Below, in pieces: positions 51,711 to 60,439 of a DNA stretch of 64,000 nucleotides. Under the pieces are notes generated by a model that was not told where the DNA came from, searched no databases, and was given only the letters and a program-made list of their open reading frames with translations. Made by a program: the position numbers and the translations under genes. The first letter of the stretch is position 1. Each line of letters begins with the position of its first letter. The DNA comes from Comamonas sp. lk (lineage in GTDB: Bacteria; Pseudomonadota; Gammaproteobacteria; Burkholderiales; Burkholderiaceae_C): the NCBI RefSeq assembly GCF_900564145.1, contig NZ_UOOB01000001.1, forward strand, positions 3,350,754-3,414,753, given 5' to 3'.

Positions 51711-52196
51711 ATGCCTTCTTTTGACACCGTGTGCGAAGCCGATTTCGTCGAAGTCAAGAACGCCGTCGATAACGCCACCAAGGAAATTGGCACCCGTTTT
51801 GACTTCAAGGGCACTTCGGCTGCTGTGGAACTCAAGGACAAGGAAATCACCATGTATGGCGATGCCGAGTTCCAGCTGCAGCAAGTGGAAGAACTGCTGC
51901 GCAACAAGCTGACCAAGCGCAATGTGGACGTGCGCTTCCTGGACATCCAGAAGGCCCAGAAGATTGGCGGCGACAAGGTCAAGCAAGTCATCAAGGTCAA
52001 GAACGGCATTGAATCCGATCTGGCCAAGCAGCTGCAAAAGCTGATGAAGGAAAGCAAGCTCAAGGTGCAGGCCGCCATTCAGGAAGACAAGGTGCGCATT
52101 ACCGGCGCCAAGCGCGACGACCTGCAGGCGGCCATGGCGCTGATCCGCAAGGACTTGGCCGACCACCCTCTGTCGTTCAACAACTTCCGCGACTAA
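51711..52196 (+). CDS. yajQ: YajQ family nucleotide-binding protein
   Basis: 161 residues from ATG 51711 ([10 protein letters not shown]). Two ferredoxin-like halves: [31 protein letters not shown], then [31 protein letters not shown]. Family members bind nucleotides, and some (Xanthomonas, Stenotrophomonas) bind cyclic di-GMP with a partner transcription factor. Which ligand is bound here is not visible. The two genes that follow closely are a retropepsin-like protease and a degenerate HD-GYP protein. Confidence 0.95.
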   Translation: MPSFDTVCEADFVEVKNAVDNATKEIGTRFDFKGTSAAVELKDKEITMYGDAEFQLQQVEELLRNKLTKRNVDVRFLDIQKAQKIGGDKVKQVIKVKNGIESDLAKQLQKLMKESKLKVQAAIQEDKVRITGAKRDDLQAAMALIRKDLADHPLSFNNFRD

Positions 52197-52214
52197 GCCT
52201 CAGGCCCTCACCCC

Positions 52215-52874
52215 ATGCACGCCTTCGCCCGCAAGCTCGGTATTTGGGCTGTTTCGGCCCTATCCCTGACCGCCGCCGGCGCGGGCTGGGCCCAGTCCGT
52301 GGCCCTGACAGGCGTGCTGGGCAGCAAGGCCTTGCTGGTCATTGATGGCGGCGTACCCAAGGCCGTGGCCAGCAATGACAGTCACCAGGGCGTGCGCGTG
52401 CTGCAGGTGGGGGCAGACTCGGTCGTGGTCGAGATCAAAGGCCAGCGCCAGACCATACGCCTGGGCGAGGCCCCCGTCAGCGTGGGCAGCCGCGGCAATG
52501 GCGTCTCTGGCTCTCGTATCGTGCTCATGGCCGATGCCAGAGGTCACTTCATCGATCGCGGCCAGATCAACGGCAAGAGCATGCAATATATGGTGGACAC
52601 CGGTGCCAGCACCGTGGCCATAGGCCGGGCCGATGCCGAGCGCATGGGCCTGCCCTATCTGCAAGGCACACCGGTCATGATGCGCACCGCCAACGGCACG
52701 GCCCAGGGCTGGAAGCTGATATTGGACAGCGTGCGTGTGGGTGATGTGGAGGTGCGCGGGCTGGAAGCCATCGTCGCCTCCCAGTCCATGCCCTATGTGC
52801 TGCTGGGCAACAACCTGCTGGCGCATTTTCAGATGACCCGGCAAGGCACGGAAATGATTCTGGTCAAGCGCTAA
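52215..52874 (+). CDS. TIGR02281-type retropepsin-like aspartic protease
   Basis: 219 residues. Signal peptide (ARKLGIWAVSALSLTAAGAGWAQS), then a beta-rich N-part (~28-95). The clan AA protease domain starts near residue 105, with the catalytic motif VDTGAST at 127-133, a flap region (MRTANGTAQGWKL) and the final LLGNNLLAHF. One DTG per chain means it should work as a dimer. Predicted periplasmic. 18 bp after yajQ and 3 bp before the next gene, so one operon. Confidence 0.9.
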   Translation: MHAFARKLGIWAVSALSLTAAGAGWAQSVALTGVLGSKALLVIDGGVPKAVASNDSHQGVRVLQVGADSVVVEIKGQRQTIRLGEAPVSVGSRGNGVSGSRIVLMADARGHFIDRGQINGKSMQYMVDTGASTVAIGRADAERMGLPYLQGTPVMMRTANGTAQGWKLILDSVRVGDVEVRGLEAIVASQSMPYVLLGNNLLAHFQMTRQGTEMILVKR

Positions 52875-52877
52875 GCC

Positions 52878-53891
52878 GTGAGCCACTCCAGCACTCCCAT
52901 TCAAGACAACGATCCTTACGAGGACCTGCTGGGTCTGTGGTCCGACCTGGAAGCCGCCCTGTCGGTGCTGCTGTCCGGGCCGCTGCAGATCAGCGATTTC
53001 CCGGGCAAGCTGCATCAACTCGATCTGTGGCTGCAGGATCTGATCACCCAAAATTCGGACGCAGCCCTGTATCTGATGTTCCAGCGCGCCGCCTCATCCA
53101 CCGTGGGCTATAGCGCCTCGCACGCTCTGGTGTGTGCCAGCCTGTGCGATGTGCTGGCGCGCGAGCTGCGGCTGGAAGAATCCGAGCGCAGAGTGCTGGT
53201 GCGGGCCGCACTGACCATGAATATCGGCATGAATGCGCTGCAAGACCAGTTGGCCGAGCAGCGCGAACCGCTGAGCAGCCATCAGAGCGAGGCCGTCAAA
53301 CGCCATGCGCAGGACAGCCGCGAGCTGCTGCAGCGCCTGATGATCGACGATGCGCTATGGCTGGAGGTGGTGGAGCAGCACCACGCGGCCAAGTCGCCCA
53401 TGCCGCTGGCCATGCTGTCGCCGGCACAGCGATTGGTGCGCATCCTGGGCGCCGTGGACCGCTATGCCGCAATGATCAGCCCGCGCAAGACCCGCGCCGG
53501 ACGCTCGGCCACCGAATCGCTGCAGATGCTGCAGCAAAACCAGCAGTACGCCGACGAAGTCAAGGCCGCGCTGGTGCGCGTGGTCGGTCTTTACCCGCCA
53601 GGCACCTATGTGCAGCTGGCCAATGGCGAAATTGCCGTGGTGCTGCGCCGCGGCACGGCACCGGAACAGCCCGAAGTCGCCAGCGTCATCGACCAGAGCG
53701 GCCACAGCCTCTTCCCCCCCGTGCTGCACCAGCCGGGCCGCAGCCCGCTGCTGGTATCAGCCCTGGCACGCTCGGCCCTGAGCCTGGAGCTGGACCCGCG
53801 CGCCATGGCCCAGCTGGGCATGCACTGCGCCATGCACAACCAGGCGCTTTACCGCATGGTGCAGGTTCCGGGCACGCAGCGCCTTGCCTGA
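52878..53891 (+). CDS. degenerate HD-GYP domain protein
   Basis: 337 residues from GTG 52878. Residues ~75-210 follow the HD-GYP plan but the metal site is worn: histidine in SASHALVCA is kept; the HD pair is replaced by Met-Asn (AALTMNIGMNAL, residues 111-120); RHAQDSRELL keeps one His; the HHE position reads QHHA. D-R-Y-A-A near 194-198 stands where the D-x-Y-x-A element lies, with K-x-R following. Phosphodiesterase activity is therefore unlikely; binding or scaffolding is more plausible. The C-terminal ~100 residues are beta-rich. Directly after yajQ and the protease. Confidence 0.75.
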   Translation: MSHSSTPIQDNDPYEDLLGLWSDLEAALSVLLSGPLQISDFPGKLHQLDLWLQDLITQNSDAALYLMFQRAASSTVGYSASHALVCASLCDVLARELRLEESERRVLVRAALTMNIGMNALQDQLAEQREPLSSHQSEAVKRHAQDSRELLQRLMIDDALWLEVVEQHHAAKSPMPLAMLSPAQRLVRILGAVDRYAAMISPRKTRAGRSATESLQMLQQNQQYADEVKAALVRVVGLYPPGTYVQLANGEIAVVLRRGTAPEQPEVASVIDQSGHSLFPPVLHQPGRSPLLVSALARSALSLELDPRAMAQLGMHCAMHNQALYRMVQVPGTQRLA

Positions 53892-53907
53892 CTGAGATAT
53901 CAAAAAC

Positions 53908-55671
53908 CTATGCTGCCCACAAGCCGGCATGGTGGCCCCGGGTGAAAGCCTCTTCCAGCACCGAGTAACCGGCCCAGTCCGCATGGGCAAAGGCCAGACG
54001 CGCCGTGGCCGGCGTGGGCAGCGACTGGACACGCTCACCATTTGATAGCTTCTTGCGCTTATCCTGATTGGACTGCAAAGCGATTTGACTCAAAATCTGC
54101 TGATCTCCCGGCCGTGGAATCGCCATGGCATGGCCATAGCGTGTGATCTCCATGCGCGTGGCTCGCAACAGCAAATCGGGGTGAGGTTCGCTGAGGCTTT
54201 GCACAATACGGTTGCGCCAGAACTCAAACGGCTGGCTCAGCAGCTGCTGGCGGCCGTCGACCCAGTCGCCCAGCGCCTGGTAATAGCTGAGCACCGTAGG
54301 CCGCTTGCTGATGCGATCCAGCCGCTGATTGCCGGCATCCACATAACCCAGGCCGCCGGCATTGGGGTCTTCGAACATCACGTTGTCCCAGGCCGGCTCC
54401 GCACCCGGCCTGTCGGTCAGGGCGCTGCCGATATGGATATTGGCCACCAGCCACGGGGCCCAGTCCAGCCGCTGGGCCACGGTGCGCAAAAAATCGGGGG
54501 CATTGCGCACCACGCGCGCGGCCACAAACGTCGGCAAGGCCACCACGCAGCGCTGGGCAAGCCAGCGCTCATGCTGCTGGCGACCATGGTGATAGGCATC
54601 GATCTGCACGCCATGCCGGCCTTCGGTGATGGCAAGCACGCTGCAATCCGTCACCTGCTGTGTGCTCACCAGCCGCGCCGCCAGTTGCTGAGACAGCCAG
54701 CCATTGCCCTGGGGCCAGGTCAGCACCTGATCGCCGCCATCATCTTGCACCTCCTCGGCGCCATGGCCCGACGCCGGTCGCGGCGCATGAAAGCCATGAC
54801 GGCTGGCAAAGTAGTGAATGCCGGCCCAGGCCGAGACGCGGGAAATGCCGGCCCCGAAATCATCACGACAACAGTAGTTCAGATACCACAGCAGTTGCGG
54901 ATCGGCGATGCCTTGCGCAGCCAGCCAGGCATCAAACCGCTGCGCATCCAGCGCCGCATGGGCTAAGGGCAAGCCGCCTTCACGCTGCCAAACGCGTACA
55001 GAGGGCATGGCAAAGCGCGCCTCGGCCATCAATTGCTTGATCAGTTGCTCAAACTCTGCGTACTGATCCAGCGTGCGTTGGGCAACGCCCTGCACAGGCA
55101 GCAAGCCCTCATGCCAGGCGCCCTGCCAGTACAGGCGCTCCTGCGGGCTATGGCATAGATAGCGTTCGTCGTAGCTCCAGCGGCCGGCCACGCGCTGACG
55201 CAGGCCCAGCTCTTCCAGCCAGTCCTGCACCTCTGGCGCATCGTCGCCGGGCACGGGCAAATAATGCGCCCCCAGCGGGCAGGCCATACCGCCCAGCATC
55301 CCGCCCTGGCTGTTGCCGCCCATGGCGCTCTGGGTATCGAGCAAGGCAGCGCCTTCCACACCACCAGCCTCCAGCGCCCGGGCAGCCGCCAGCCCGGCTA
55401 TGCCGCCGCCGGCAATCACCACCGGTGCGCGGTGCACCACGGCAGGAGCCGGCAAATCCAGGCCCTGCGCCAGGCGTTGCCACTGCGCACGCATCGCATG
55501 GCCGCGCTCCAGCGCCACGCCGGTAAAGCCGCCGGGCAGATCGTCCGCCACGGGAATGCGCGGCGAGCAGCCCGTCAGCGCAAACGGGGCTACGGCGCCC
55601 CATGCGCCCAGCGCTGCGGTCTTGAGCCACTGACGGCGATCAATGCTCAAGCTTGCCCCATTCGCGCTCAT
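53908..55671 (-). CDS. Tat-type FAD-dependent oxidoreductase (lipoprotein)
   Basis: 587 residues. The N-terminus has a twin-arginine signal (DRRQWLKTAALGAWG) running into a lipobox-like ALTGC. The FAD site VVIAGGGIAGLAAARALEAGG is at ~84-104. Later segments (FDAWLAAQGI, LLWYLNYCCRDDFGAG, WPQGNGWLSQQLA, ATRMEITRYGHAMAIPRP) resemble flavin amine oxidase-like proteins. It begins inside the last 32 bp of the aminopropyltransferase gene, so they are coupled and may act on the same polyamine. Substrate unknown. A REP-like sequence is read in frame near the C-terminus (54041-54095). Confidence 0.82.
   Translation of the reverse strand: MSANGASLSIDRRQWLKTAALGAWGAVAPFALTGCSPRIPVADDLPGGFTGVALERGHAMRAQWQRLAQGLDLPAPAVVHRAPVVIAGGGIAGLAAARALEAGGVEGAALLDTQSAMGGNSQGGMLGGMACPLGAHYLPVPGDDAPEVQDWLEELGLRQRVAGRWSYDERYLCHSPQERLYWQGAWHEGLLPVQGVAQRTLDQYAEFEQLIKQLMAEARFAMPSVRVWQREGGLPLAHAALDAQRFDAWLAAQGIADPQLLWYLNYCCRDDFGAGISRVSAWAGIHYFASRHGFHAPRPASGHGAEEVQDDGGDQVLTWPQGNGWLSQQLAARLVSTQQVTDCSVLAITEGRHGVQIDAYHHGRQQHERWLAQRCVVALPTFVAARVVRNAPDFLRTVAQRLDWAPWLVANIHIGSALTDRPGAEPAWDNVMFEDPNAGGLGYVDAGNQRLDRISKRPTVLSYYQALGDWVDGRQQLLSQPFEFWRNRIVQSLSEPHPDLLLRATRMEITRYGHAMAIPRPGDQQILSQIALQSNQDKRKKLSNGERVQSLPTPATARLAFAHADWAGYSVLEEAFTRGHHAGLWAA
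54041..54095. repeat. REP-like palindromic element inside the FAD oxidoreductase gene (copy 7)
   Basis: TTTGATAGCTTCTTGCGCTT, ~15 bases, then CAAAGCGATTTGACTCAAAA. Codes an unusual Gln/Lys-rich stretch (QIALQSNQDKRKKLSNG) of the oxidoreductase. Confidence 0.45.
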
Positions 55672-57199
55672 AGGTGTTGACCAGCACCTGGTTGGACAGA
55701 CGGTTCACCTCGGCGGGCACACGCGCCATATCCAGCGGAAAGTCGAACATCAGCCGCAGCGTGGGCAGCGTGAGAAAACGCATGCCTTCGGGCAGGCTGG
55801 CGGGCTCGCGCCAGGGGCGATGGCTGGCGATCACAAAGCCCCATTCGCCAAAACTGGGCACATGGGCGTGATAAGGCTTGACCGTCAGGCCCACGGATTC
55901 CATGGTCTGCACCACGGTCCAAAAGCTCTGACGGGCAATCAGCGGCGATGTGGTCTGCACCACGGCATAGCCGCTGGCGGACAGTCGCTTGTCCAGCTGC
56001 GCATAGAAACTGGCGGTGAACAGCTTGCCGATGGCGAAGTTGGTGGGATCGGGAAAGTCCACCACGATCACATCAAACACCTCATCGGTTTGCTGCAGCC
56101 ACTGAAACGCATCGGTATTGACGATCTTGACCCGCGCATCATTGAGCGCCTGACCGTTGAGCGCGCTCATCATGGCATTGCTTTTGAACAGCGCGGTCAT
56201 GGCCGGGTCCAGCTCCACCAGCGTGACAGCCTCCACGCTGGGGTACTTAAGCACCTCGCGCACGGCCATGCCATCGCCGCCGCCCAGAACCGCTACTTTT
56301 TTCGGCGCACCTTGCGCCGCCATGACGGGGTGTACCAAAGCCTCGTGATAGCGGTACTCGTCACTCTGGGCAAACTGCAGATTGCCGTTCAGATACAGAC
56401 GCGCGCCCTGGCGGCCCTGGGTGACCACGATGCGCTGGTAGGGCGTGGCACTGCTGAGTACGATGCGATCCTGGTAGAAATGGTCATCGGCCAACTTGGT
56501 TAAATGATCCGCACCAAAAATACCGGCCCCCAGCACCCCCATGACGGCCGCACAGGCCCAGGCATGGGCGCGCAGATTGCGCAACTCGTTCTTGAACAGC
56601 AGCAGCGCCCACACGGCAATCGCGGCATTCATAAAGCCGAACAGCAGGCCCGTACGCACCAGTCCCAGCTTGGGCACCAGCAAGATGGGAAAGGCCAGCG
56701 ACACGGCCAGCGCGCCCAGATAATCAAAGGTCAGCACCTGCGAGACCAGATCCTTGAGCGTGGCGTTGCGCTTCAAGATCCGCATGACAAGCGGAATCTC
56801 CAGCCCCACCAGCGTGCCCACCAGCAACACCATGCCGTAGAGCAGAAAACGGAAGGCTCCGGGCACATAGGCATTGGCCAGAAACAGCACGGCCGGCAAG
56901 GCTCCGCCAATCAAGGCCACCAGCAGCTCTATGCGCAGAAAATGCGCCGGCAGATGGGTCTCGAAATAGCGCGACAGCCATGAGCCAATCCCCATGGCAA
57001 ACAAATAGGTGCCGATGATGGTGGAGAACTGCAGCACCGAATCGCCCAGCAGATAGGACGCCAGCGCGCCCGCCGCCAGCTCGTACAACAGGCCGCAGGC
57101 CGCAATCACGAACACGCTGGTCAGCAGTGCCACATCGATGGGCCGTGGCCCCGCCGCCTTCACATTCGTCAAACCACCCTCAACTTTCAAAAAAACCAT
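55640..57199 (-). CDS. membrane-fused polyamine aminopropyltransferase (spermidine synthase-like)
   Basis: 519 residues. The first ~215 residues hold seven hydrophobic helices (for example VALLTSVFVIAACGLLYELAAGALASYLL, FRFLLYGMVLLVGTLVGLEIPLVM). From ~255 a Rossmann-type aminopropyltransferase domain follows: YQRIVVTQ, YLNGNLQFAQSDEYRYHEALVHPVM, VLGGGDGMAVREVLKYPSVEAVTLVELDPAM, VIVVDFPDPTN. The catalytic Asp region of SpeE (VVDFPDP) is kept. It likely transfers aminopropyl from decarboxylated SAM to an amine near the membrane. Operon partners are DUF4178 and DUF350 upstream and an FAD enzyme downstream. No SAM decarboxylase gene was seen here. Confidence 0.9.
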   Translation of the reverse strand: MVFLKVEGGLTNVKAAGPRPIDVALLTSVFVIAACGLLYELAAGALASYLLGDSVLQFSTIIGTYLFAMGIGSWLSRYFETHLPAHFLRIELLVALIGGALPAVLFLANAYVPGAFRFLLYGMVLLVGTLVGLEIPLVMRILKRNATLKDLVSQVLTFDYLGALAVSLAFPILLVPKLGLVRTGLLFGFMNAAIAVWALLLFKNELRNLRAHAWACAAVMGVLGAGIFGADHLTKLADDHFYQDRIVLSSATPYQRIVVTQGRQGARLYLNGNLQFAQSDEYRYHEALVHPVMAAQGAPKKVAVLGGGDGMAVREVLKYPSVEAVTLVELDPAMTALFKSNAMMSALNGQALNDARVKIVNTDAFQWLQQTDEVFDVIVVDFPDPTNFAIGKLFTASFYAQLDKRLSASGYAVVQTTSPLIARQSFWTVVQTMESVGLTVKPYHAHVPSFGEWGFVIASHRPWREPASLPEGMRFLTLPTLRLMFDFPLDMARVPAEVNRLSNQVLVNTYEREWGKLEH

Positions 57200-57279
57200 C
57201 GCCCGAAACCGGCGCGCGCCAAGCCAGAGACATCGCGCCAGGGCCTAAGCCGGTCGCCCGCCCCGCAACGAGGATGTCG

Positions 57280-57498
57280 TCAATGAATCGCCGCCGCCAC
57301 GATGATGCTGATGCCCAGACACATGGCGGCCACCACCATGGCCAAGGCCTTGTTGTGCTTTTCCACAATTTCGGCCCACATGTCCACGGGCGTGATCTTG
57401 TCGATGATGAAAAAACAGCCCCAAAACACCACCACACCCACCAGGGCATAGAGGATGGAGCCGAAGAAATTTTGGGCGCTGAACCAGTCAAAAGTCAT
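57280..57498 (-). CDS. DUF350 membrane protein
   Basis: 72 residues from ATG 57498 (MTFDWFSAQN). Two membrane helices: FGSILYALVGVVVFWGCFFII and ALAMVVAAMCLGISIIVAAAIH, joined by a loop with DKITPVDMWAEIVEKHNKA. This is the DUF350 (YjfL/UPF0719) repeat in single-copy form. Function unknown; elsewhere it occurs with PspA-like, DUF4178 and polyamine or glutathionylspermidine genes. It lies 60 bp after DUF4178 and 80 bp before the aminopropyltransferase. Confidence 0.88.
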   Translation of the reverse strand: MTFDWFSAQNFFGSILYALVGVVVFWGCFFIIDKITPVDMWAEIVEKHNKALAMVVAAMCLGISIIVAAAIH

Positions 57499-57558
57499 GG
57501 TCGATTCTCCTTGTCTCAAAAAATACGCGCTTGCAGACACAGGTCTGCCAAGCCACGC

Positions 57559-59091
57559 TTATTTATGGCTGCCACCCGAGGTGTAGCCGCCGTAGGAGCC
57601 GCTGCTGGAGCGGCTGTAGCTGCAATTGGGGTCGGTGCGCGGATCGCAGCTGGGGCTGGAGACGCAGGCTCTCAAAAAAGGCAGGGTGAACAACAGCACA
57701 AACAGCCAGAACAAGATGCTGCCAATGCTGAAGCGGCTGCCCGACAGAGGGCTGACCTGGGATCGGTCCTTGAGCTTGTCCACGCCAAAGGACTGGGCCA
57801 GGGTCTGCGCGCTCACGTGCTGGCCGTGGGTCCAGGTGCTCTCGTTGTTGGCCGTCTCCAGGGCCAGAGACGCCTGCTTGCCGCCATAGACATAGTCCAC
57901 ATTGCTGGTGACCTGGCCCTTGGAAACCGGCCAGTAAAACTCGCCTTCGGCATACAGCGTGGTCGCCAGATAGGCCGACTCCTTGCTGTATTTGCGCTGC
58001 ATATAGGTGGCGGTGTTGCCGTTTTTGGAGAGCTTGGCCGCGCCGCTGATGACGCGCGCCGTGCTCCAGCCATCGAGCGAATCGACGATGAAGGAGAAAC
58101 CGGCTTTTTGGTTGTAGAGCAGGTACTCATCCCACTCAAAGGTCTCGTCGTCGTCTTCCTCGCCCAGCTCGCGCCCCGACCGCCTTTGAAAACCCACCAC
58201 CTGCCATTCCAGGCCGTCGAGTCTGCCGTTCTTGCCCAGCGGTATCTGGGGCTTGATCTTCTTGCGCTGCTCGGCGTAGCTGAGCTCGCCGCCGATGCCG
58301 GCGCTCATGTCAACCAGGCTGCCGCAGCTGGGGCAGCTCATGGCCTTGGTGGTGTCAAAGCGCACCGGCACCACGGCGGCACATTTGGGGCAGTTGAAGT
58401 GGCGGCCCTGCTCCTTCTTGGTCGCAGCCTTGTCGCGCAGGCCTTGCATCTGCAAGGCTTCAAGCTTGACGGGTGCGCCCAGGGTATAGACAGGCGCCTT
58501 GCCGCTGAAGTCCGCCGACAGGATCTGGTCCTTGTCATTGCGCAACTCCACCAGCTTGAAGCTCCTGCCCAGCGCAGGCAGTTGCGTCAGCTCGCCCTGG
58601 GCCGACAAAAGCTGCGCATTTTGCACACTGGTGACGGTAAAGGACAGATCGCCCGCCTTGAGCTCCCGCCCCATGCGCCATTCACGCGGGTTGAAATCGC
58701 TCACATTCCAGCCGGGCGGGGCCCAGGCAAAGGAGAAAGCAAAGCTGCCGTTGTCCTCGCTCAGATAGGCAATCTCCCCATCGCTGAGGGCGGCCATCCA
58801 TTCGGACCAGTTGCCGGCATCGCTTTTGTATTGCGCCCGCCCCACCAGGGTGAAAGGCTGGGGCTTGCCATTGCGCCCCACCATGCCCGAAGCGCCCAAT
58901 TTCAGCGGGCTGTAGTCCTCGAACACCTCGGCCATGGAGCCCACGCGCTTGAGCACCTCGCCTTCTCGCACCACCGTGCTTCGGCAAAACTCGCAGACGG
59001 CAAAGCTCGATTGCGCGCTGGCAAAGTGAACCGGAGCGCTACAACCAGGACAAGGAGCGCTGTAATCACGCTGCGATGGGCCGGATGCCAT
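57559..59091 (-). CDS. DUF4178 protein with zinc ribbons
   Basis: 510 residues. Order: a zinc ribbon (APCPGCSAPVHF...CEFCRS, residues ~12-38), a DUF4178 domain (~60-230: LGASGMVGRNGKPQPFTLVGRAQYKSDAGNWSEWMAAL in outline), a second zinc ribbon (FNCPKCAAVVPV...SCPSCGS, ~245-275), a second DUF4178-like domain (~295-370), a region to ~450, one membrane helix (ILFWLFVLLFTLPFLRAC), and a Ser/Gly/Tyr-rich tail with cysteines. The C-terminal anchor suggests a cytoplasmic protein tethered to the membrane. Molecular role unknown. First gene of the polyamine-type operon. Confidence 0.85.
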   Translation of the reverse strand: MASGPSQRDYSAPCPGCSAPVHFASAQSSFAVCEFCRSTVVREGEVLKRVGSMAEVFEDYSPLKLGASGMVGRNGKPQPFTLVGRAQYKSDAGNWSEWMAALSDGEIAYLSEDNGSFAFSFAWAPPGWNVSDFNPREWRMGRELKAGDLSFTVTSVQNAQLLSAQGELTQLPALGRSFKLVELRNDKDQILSADFSGKAPVYTLGAPVKLEALQMQGLRDKAATKKEQGRHFNCPKCAAVVPVRFDTTKAMSCPSCGSLVDMSAGIGGELSYAEQRKKIKPQIPLGKNGRLDGLEWQVVGFQRRSGRELGEEDDDETFEWDEYLLYNQKAGFSFIVDSLDGWSTARVISGAAKLSKNGNTATYMQRKYSKESAYLATTLYAEGEFYWPVSKGQVTSNVDYVYGGKQASLALETANNESTWTHGQHVSAQTLAQSFGVDKLKDRSQVSPLSGSRFSIGSILFWLFVLLFTLPFLRACVSSPSCDPRTDPNCSYSRSSSGSYGGYTSGGSHK

Positions 59092-59320
59092 AAATAGGGA
59101 GTTCTCGTTGATGTCTTGCGATGAGGTCTTGCTACGCTATCAGGAGCTTCTTGCGCTTGCCCTGAAATACTCTCAACACTGTTTATTCTGCAAAACCAAG
59201 TACACCGTACACAGCCTGCTTTTGATTGAGGAGTCTATCCGCTTTCATCCCGGCGCTTGACTGGGCGCTTGAAGCCTGCGCTTCAGCACCCTCGCCAAGC
59301 AACGCCGGTGCAGCACTGGA

Positions 59321-60013
59321 TCAGCGGCGCTTGCTCTTGCTGCCGTTCTTGGCAGCTGCAGCAGCCGCAGCACCGGCTGCCGCATCCTGCTTTTTCTTGC
59401 CCAGTTTGGACTCCTTGCCGGCCATCAGACGCTGGATGTTCTCGCGATGGCGCCAGACCAGCAGAGCCGCCATGGCCACAATCGCCACCGTGACGGGTGT
59501 CTCCGCATACCAGACCACGCCGCTGCACAGCACGTAGTAGACCGGCGCAAAAATCGCGGCCACCAGCGAAGCCAGCGAGGAATAGCGAAAAAACACCGCC
59601 ATGATCAACCAGGTCAGCGCAGTCGCCAGGCCCAGCCAGCCGCTGATGCCCAGCAGCACGCCCAGCGCCGTGGCCACGCCCTTGCCGCCCTGAAAGCCAA
59701 AGAACACCGGGTACAGATGACCCAGAAACGCGGCCAGGCCCGCCATGGCCATCGTGCCTTCGGCCAGACCGAAATCGGCACCAAACCATTTGATCAACAT
59801 CACCGGCAACCAGCCCTTAACGGCATCCAGCAGCAGCGTGACGGCGGCGGCCGCCTTGCTGCCCGAGCGCAGCACATTGGTCGCACCCGGATTGCCGCTG
59901 CCATAAGTGCGCGGATCATTGAGCCCCATGGTGCGGCTGACGATGACCGCAAACGACAGGGAGCCGATCAAATAGGCCGCAATCACGGCGATCAGGGAAT
60001 ACAGGGCGGTCAA
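59321..60013 (-). CDS. plsY: acyl-phosphate:glycerol-3-phosphate acyltransferase
   Basis: 230 residues. Polytopic enzyme starting membrane phospholipid synthesis from acyl-phosphate. Conserved loops: [31 protein letters not shown], a middle [14 protein letters not shown], and VVWYAETPV. The family usually ends near residue 200; this protein has an extra Ala/Lys-rich tail ([25 protein letters not shown]) that is probably disordered and cytoplasmic. Single gene between the DUF4178 operon and ybaK. Confidence 0.95.
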   Translation of the reverse strand: MTALYSLIAVIAAYLIGSLSFAVIVSRTMGLNDPRTYGSGNPGATNVLRSGSKAAAAVTLLLDAVKGWLPVMLIKWFGADFGLAEGTMAMAGLAAFLGHLYPVFFGFQGGKGVATALGVLLGISGWLGLATALTWLIMAVFFRYSSLASLVAAIFAPVYYVLCSGVVWYAETPVTVAIVAMAALLVWRHRENIQRLMAGKESKLGKKKQDAAAGAAAAAAAKNGSKSKRR

Positions 60014-60439
60014 TTGAAATCCTTGTGCCAGAAACTGGCGCTTGTTCTGTTATCTGATTTGGGGCTCTGGCCGGCTGCAGACAATGCAGCCAGGCAGATA
60101 ATGCCCGGCGCCTATTTTGCCAGCGCACGACCCATGACTTGCGCTTCAGCACAGGTTCGCACAGAGCAACAACCCATGCCATACGCCAGAGTGCGAATTT
60201 ACCCGCATCCATTTCACTTTGAGTGCTCGGCAGGCAATTTCGTCGCCAGCCAGGCCGGATACCATGAAACCCGGCCCAGATCCAGCGCAGCTTTCACCTT
60301 GGCAGCTCAGGCATTCACGGGCCTTCAATTGGCGCTCAAGGCCGGGAAAGTCGTGAAAATGGCATGATCGAATCAATCACCGGGCCACTTCATGACGCGC
60401 GCTTGAAGCAGCTTGAGCTCATGAATCCTAGGTAATGCA
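60014..60439. other. intergenic region between plsY and ybaK
   Basis: 426 bp between divergent genes. A 62-residue plus-strand frame at 60178-60366 has no ribosome site or recognisable family and is not called. Promoters of both genes must be here. Confidence 0.5.

Noticed and set aside
57127..59097. 656-codon plus-strand open frame opposite DUF4178
   Set aside because: Antisense to a recognised protein with two zinc ribbons; its product has no family resemblance and skewed His/Gln/Ala content.
59111..59260. 49-codon frame with a CxxC (HCLFCKTKY) after an AGGGAG site, divergent from DUF4178
   Set aside because: Ribosome site and CxxC are suggestive, but the spacing is long, the product is unknown and nothing else supports it.
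60178..60366. 62-codon frame between plsY and ybaK
   Set aside because: No ribosome site or family; likely chance frame in a promoter region.
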